Assembly (NCBI GenBank): GCA_937923325.1
Contig: CAKZUQ010000020.1
Span: 31,542 to 95,541, forward strand
Reading direction: 5' to 3'
Length of the DNA stretch: 64,000 nucleotides
DNA from: an uncultured Bacteriovoracaceae bacterium
GTDB lineage: Bacteria; Bdellovibrionota; Bacteriovoracia; Bacteriovoracales; Bacteriovoracaceae
Position 1 is the first letter of the stretch, and each line of letters starts with the position of its first letter. Below the pieces are notes generated by a model, which was not told where the DNA came from, searched no databases, and saw only the letters and a program-made list of their open reading frames with translations. The position numbers were made by a program, and so were the translations under genes. Shown in pieces: positions 60,744 to 64,000 of the stretch.

Positions 60744-61480
60744 AAATAAAAAAAATCTGGGTATTAACGATGTTTGATGAGTACTTTGATGCTTTTAAAG
60801 AGTACGGAGTTATATCTAAAGCATTAAATAATGAACGATCCTCAACTATTAAATTTGAACTCATTCCTGTCTCAATTCCTAAATTTTGCAAAAAAGGTTT
60901 TAAAGGTGTTGACTCTGCTCCTTATGGCGGAGGTGCTGGTATGGTTATGAGAGCCGATGCTTTAAAAGAAGCTCTTTATGAAGGTATTTTAAAGCCTGGT
61001 GGTTATGAAAGTAAAGATGACTTGCATATAGTTTATCCTGCTCCGAGAGGAGAAACTTGGAATAATGATTTATGTAAATCCTTTGCAAAGAAAAACTTTT
61101 CTCTTGATTCCAAAAAAGACCTTGTTTTTATTTGTGGTCGATATGAAGGAATAGACGAAAGGTTTTTAAATAAGTATGTGGACGAATATATTTCTATTGG
61201 AAATTTCATTTTAACAGGTGGAGAGTTAGCTGTGATGATGATTTTGGACTCATCTCTAAGATTTGTAGATGAAATTCTTGGAAATAAGCTATCAGCCGTT
61301 GATGAGTCTTTTAGTGATAATCGTTTAGAGTATCCTCTCTATACTAGACCAATGGATTTTGAAGGAGTCCTTCCTCCTGAAGTTCTAACGAGTGGTGATC
61401 ATTCGAAAATAGAGCAGGAAAAAGAGAGTCAAAAAAATATTATGACTCTTAAGTTTAGAAGAGACCTCTTAAAGAAATAA
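60740..61480 (+). CDS. trmD: tRNA (guanine-N1)-methyltransferase TrmD
   Basis: It makes m1G37 in tRNA with SAM. YGGGAGMVMRADAL, ICGRYEGIDERF and ISIGNFILTGGELA form the deep trefoil knot; 246 residues. It overlaps rimM by 4 bp. The usual next gene, rplS, is not found here. The region after it is pseudogenised. Confidence 0.96.
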   Translation: MKIKKIWVLTMFDEYFDAFKEYGVISKALNNERSSTIKFELIPVSIPKFCKKGFKGVDSAPYGGGAGMVMRADALKEALYEGILKPGGYESKDDLHIVYPAPRGETWNNDLCKSFAKKNFSLDSKKDLVFICGRYEGIDERFLNKYVDEYISIGNFILTGGELAVMMILDSSLRFVDEILGNKLSAVDESFSDNRLEYPLYTRPMDFEGVLPPEVLTSGDHSKIEQEKESQKNIMTLKFRRDLLKK

Positions 61481-61544
61481 TTTTCAACTTTTTTTTGATT
61501 AGTTTCTTTTTTCTCTTATCGATGTTTTGATATACTTTCTTTTA

Positions 61545-61572
61545 CTTTTTCTTTTTCTTTTTCTTTTTCTTT
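61545..61572. repeat. Tandem CTTTTT hexamer repeat
   Basis: C residues lie at 61545, 61551, 61557, 61563 and 61569, each followed by five T (the last by two or three), so four to five perfect units. It lies in non-coding DNA 65 bp after trmD. Slippage is possible. Confidence 0.8.
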
Positions 61573-61619
61573 AGATAGGTCTTAACATCTAGTGTTTTTG
61601 CTTTATTTAAACTTTAAAA

Positions 61620-62556
61620 TAATTTCCGTGGGCTTTTATGTTTAGGGTCCATCCACGCCCTACCTTTTTCCTATGCTGCAATTAGAAGCAAGTTATGCTT
61701 GTTAGGAGTCTTTTGTACTGCTCTTCCTCCTTCATTGAGTGGTAAATTTGATTGAGATAGTGAAAACAACTCTTCGCCTTCTTTCATTTTTTTATAATGC
61801 CAATTGCTTCAAATCCAGATTGTTCTTCACCTGCAACAGCGATAAAGTGTATATCTCTATTTTAAGGTAATTTTTTTTCTTTCAAAGTATGCATTGATAT
61901 CAGTTGAGTATCGGCTATAGACTTCATATCTAAAGTATCACGCTCTCAAATAAATTCACTGTTGGGTTCTTTTTTGCTTGTTGATATCTTTCCACTCCAG
62001 GCTAAGTCTGGATTTTCCCATTGCTCTGGTCTTAAATTAACAACATCCATATGATTTGAGAATATTATTGAATTTACTACTCGTTTTGACTCTACTCATA
62101 CTATGTTGAATAGTTATGTTGAAGTGTTGCAGTGAAATTTGACCTGTAAGTTCCTGAGTCTGCTAGGTATCCAACTAAGACCTTTTTGGGAGGATAGTCT
62201 AAAGTCTTAAAAATTTCTTCTAAAAAATCAACAGCTTTTTCTTCATCTCCAATAGGGCTTACGGTTTATATTCTTATGTAATGTGATAAGTGGGTATTAA
62301 ATGTTTTATTTTTTTTGTCATATATTTTTTTCTCAGTCCGATCTAATTTTTATATCTTATATTTTTTTTGCACATAGTGAAGCAGACTCTCTTGGTGATA
62401 TATGAATTATTTCGTCTTTAGAAAGCTTTCTTCTTTTAGTGAAGAAAGGTCTCTCTATACTTGTGGGGTCTCGGTTACGATCAGTAAGATGAAACAAGTC
62501 AAGCTTATGGCGGTAATTAAGGATAATATAAAAAACTCTTTTTGAGATTTATTCAT
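61620..62556 (-). pseudogene. Decayed M20-family metallopeptidase gene
   Basis: Minus-strand reading in shifting frames gives M20 (ArgE/DapE/CPG2-like) landmarks in the right order. They are a TM-like start MNKSQKEFFILSLIT at 62556, IIFSNHMDVV with the first zinc His near 62060, TLDMKS, DIHFIAVAGEE with the catalytic Glu, and NEGGRAVQK with an EKGRAWM segment near 61660. Several in-frame stops and frameshifts separate them, and the C-terminal half (about 200 residues) is missing. So it cannot make the enzyme. It fills the trmD-to-ankyrin gap. Coordinates are approximate at the lower end. Confidence 0.75.
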
Positions 62557-62743
62557 ATTATCATGTCGGTAAATTTCTTTTTTGCGTTACTTTGAAATTA
62601 CTTTGAAATTGCTTAAAAAGTAGACACCTCATTAAGAATACACCAATTTTGTTACTATAAGCTATTTATCATATGTCTTTTTTGTTGGCATCGTTCTTGT
62701 AGTGAAATAAATGAATCAGATTAAGATATTGAAAAGGATATAT
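62557..62743. other. Intergenic, no feature seen
   Basis: AT-rich DNA between the decayed M20 gene and the HExxH-ankyrin gene. Duplicated words TTACTTTGAAAT at about 62585 and 62596 are the only local repeat I see. It should carry the promoter of the gene at 62744. Confidence 0.3.
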
Positions 62744-63589
62744 ATGAAATATTTAGTATGCTTTGGATTAATAATGATAAATTTATTTGCACGTGATTTC
62801 TCTCCTTCAATTGAACTTGCTAAGAAAATGCTTGATTCTTCTATTATTAATGTTAAGAGGACAGAGTTAGATCTCGAAGAAGATTTTAAATTAATAAGAG
62901 AAGCTTTTAATAATGAATTTATGTTCAACTTTATAAGAAGGACAAAGGATGGGGATGATTGTTATGCTAGTGTTTATAAGGAAAACTATTATTTAGCTCA
63001 AAAATCGAAAGTAAAAACTAATTTTATTAATATTTGTAAATCTGGAAAAAAGAGTTCTGATGAAATAATGGCTCAAAATCTTATTCATGAAGTTTCTCAT
63101 GCTGTATTATTAACTCATGAAGGTGAAGCAATTAAATTTGAATTACTTGCTGCTCACTTTTATGGACTTTCTCCTATGTCTAATGGAAATATAAGACCCA
63201 TTATTGGGAAAAAGTATTTATTACTTTCAAAAGAAGAGCTTGAATTTTTAGATTATGCTTGGAAAATTGAACTTGGTTTAACAGGAAAGGATGAATGGTT
63301 CAAATTTGCTTTAATGAGTTATAGTGGTATTGCAGAATTAGACTTATTTAAGAAATTAGTTTCTTTAAAAAAGTTTTCACATATCGATATTAAAAACTTT
63401 TCAGACTCTTATGGTTATACACCTTTAATGATTGCTGCAAGAGAAGGGTATCTGGGACATGTGAAATATCTTGTGAAAAAAGGTGTTAATGTCGCTAAGG
63501 TTAATTTTGATGGTTACTCTGCAATTGACTTTGCTCGACAATATAATAGAAGAAAAGTTTTAAAATTTCTTTTAAAGAATAATCTATAG
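62744..63589 (+). CDS. Secreted HExxH protein with ankyrin repeats
   Basis: It has a signal peptide (KYLVCFGLIMINLFA). Residues about 109-130 hold LIHEVSHAVLLTHEGEAIKF: the HEVSH box is a HExxH zinc-metalloprotease motif, and the Glu of EGEA or FELLAAH could be the third ligand. The C-terminal 60 residues carry two ankyrin repeats (GYTPLMIAAREGYLGHVKYL, GYSAIDFARQYNRRKVLKFL). Start ATG 62744 has AAAAGGATA upstream; ATG 62711 does not. Single gene; 281 residues. Protease activity is inferred from the motif only. Confidence 0.7.
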   Translation: MKYLVCFGLIMINLFARDFSPSIELAKKMLDSSIINVKRTELDLEEDFKLIREAFNNEFMFNFIRRTKDGDDCYASVYKENYYLAQKSKVKTNFINICKSGKKSSDEIMAQNLIHEVSHAVLLTHEGEAIKFELLAAHFYGLSPMSNGNIRPIIGKKYLLLSKEELEFLDYAWKIELGLTGKDEWFKFALMSYSGIAELDLFKKLVSLKKFSHIDIKNFSDSYGYTPLMIAAREGYLGHVKYLVKKGVNVAKVNFDGYSAIDFARQYNRRKVLKFLLKNNL

Positions 63590-63651
63590 GTTTTATATAA
63601 GATCTTCTTTTTTTCATATTTTAGTAATTATTGAGATAGAACTTAAGAGTG

Positions 63652-63681
63652 TTATGGCCTCAAAATCTCTAGAGGCCTTAA
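63652..63681. terminator. Imperfect hairpin between convergent genes
   Basis: TTATGGCCTC (63652) pairs with GAGGCCTTAA (63672) with one mismatch and a 10-base loop. It lies between the HExxH gene and the small membrane gene. No good T run on either side. Confidence 0.35.
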
Positions 63682-63768
63682 TCATTTAAGTAGGATTAAT
63701 TTTCTTGTTATTAGTTGTTTCAATCAAGCTTTATAGGAGACAGTAGAATAATATAATTTTTTGAAATA

Positions 63769-63900
63769 TTATTTTTTATCAGACATCTTTTTTTTAACTT
63801 TTACTTTTACTTTTTGAGCAACAAAATGATTCATAATCAAAGTCGACATTCCTAGCAATCCAAATACAAATCCTAATACATAAATTGGTGTGTTTTCCAT
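63769..63900 (-). CDS. Small single-helix membrane protein, 43 residues
   Basis: It consists of one hydrophobic helix (IYVLGFVFGLLGMSTLIM) and a Lys-rich tail (KVKVKVKKK). ATG 63900 has AAAGGATTAGAA directly before it, the best ribosome site in the area. The frame is open to TTG 63963, but the extension has no such site. No family. Confidence 0.5.
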   Translation of the reverse strand: MENTPIYVLGFVFGLLGMSTLIMNHFVAQKVKVKVKKKMSDKK

Positions 63901-64000
63901 TTCTAATCCTTTAAAAAAGCTACTCATCCTTGAGTCTTGTCTTAATGGATATTCATTATCCAAATTGTACGATCATCCTGATCATGTTAAGACCTTCAAT

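Noticed and set aside
1..64000. CRISPR arrays, rRNA, tRNA, insertion sequences, prophage
   Set aside because: No regular spacer repeats, no cloverleaf-like or rRNA stretches, no transposase or phage genes noticed. The integrase-like gene is degenerate and unlinked to att repeats. A computed tRNA scan was not possible here.

Overview
The window is AT-rich DNA (by eye about one third G+C) packed with short-spaced genes. It shows heavy ATG/TTG use, many secreted beta-barrel, lipoprotein and protease genes, and a marine-predator style of gene content: orphan outer-membrane proteins, very large Cys-rich lipoproteins, and stop/start overlaps in operons. Together with the der, yfgM and bamB neighbourhood and the ffh-rpsP-khpA-rimM-trmD block, this points to a Gram-negative bacterium of the Bdellovibrionota, most like Bacteriovorax/Halobacteriovorax. 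The assignment is an inference from protein style, not from a database match. No rRNA, tRNA, CRISPR array, insertion sequence or prophage was seen.

Layout. 1-1704 is priA, cut by the left edge. 1.7-9.5 kb is a light-response region. It has a CarH/LitR-type MerR regulator with an adenosylcobalamin-binding domain, a divergent FabZ-like dehydratase, and a six-gene operon with every junction overlapping (TPR-like protein, barrel, lipoprotein, SDR-SRPBCC fusion, class I photolyase, FAD oxidoreductase). Repeats spaced 11 bp that fit the CarH operator pattern lie in front of both the regulator and the operon. 9.6-14.2 kb holds a two-gene degenerate signalling pair (GAF-like plus HD-GYP-like), the ABC-F protein YbiT and uracil-DNA glycosylase. 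14.2-19.7 kb holds an envelope pair, a LysR regulator, a TVP38-flavoprotein fusion with a DUF547 partner, and yidD.

19.8-23.6 kb is a folE2-DUF2797-membrane protein-cysS operon. 23.6-26.0 kb on the minus strand has a C15-like secreted protein, a DksA-type zinc-finger protein, an unlisted 49-residue protein and a TSUP permease. 26.1-27.8 kb is a run of three small barrels. 27.9-28.7 kb is monocistronic rpsD with a structured leader. 29.5-33.2 kb is the riboflavin operon (recombinase-like, ribD, ribE, ribB, ribH); full ribD is visible only if a CTG start is accepted.

33.3-41.5 kb contains a secreted trypsin-like protease, rnc-era-der (Der with an acidic insert of about 110 residues), two divergent envelope genes, then yfgM-like and bamB-like genes. 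41.6-56.3 kb is an envelope and secretome region: an M14 carboxypeptidase, lipoproteins, a candidate small RNA, an acyl-CoA thioesterase, a 1752-residue lipoprotein and a 705-residue coiled-coil protein with an Asn/Tyr-rich tail. 56.5-61.5 kb is translation housekeeping (dus, HAD phosphatase, ffh, rpsP, khpA, rimM, trmD). After trmD, where rplS is expected, lies a decayed M20-family peptidase gene, followed by a secreted HExxH-ankyrin protein and a small membrane protein.
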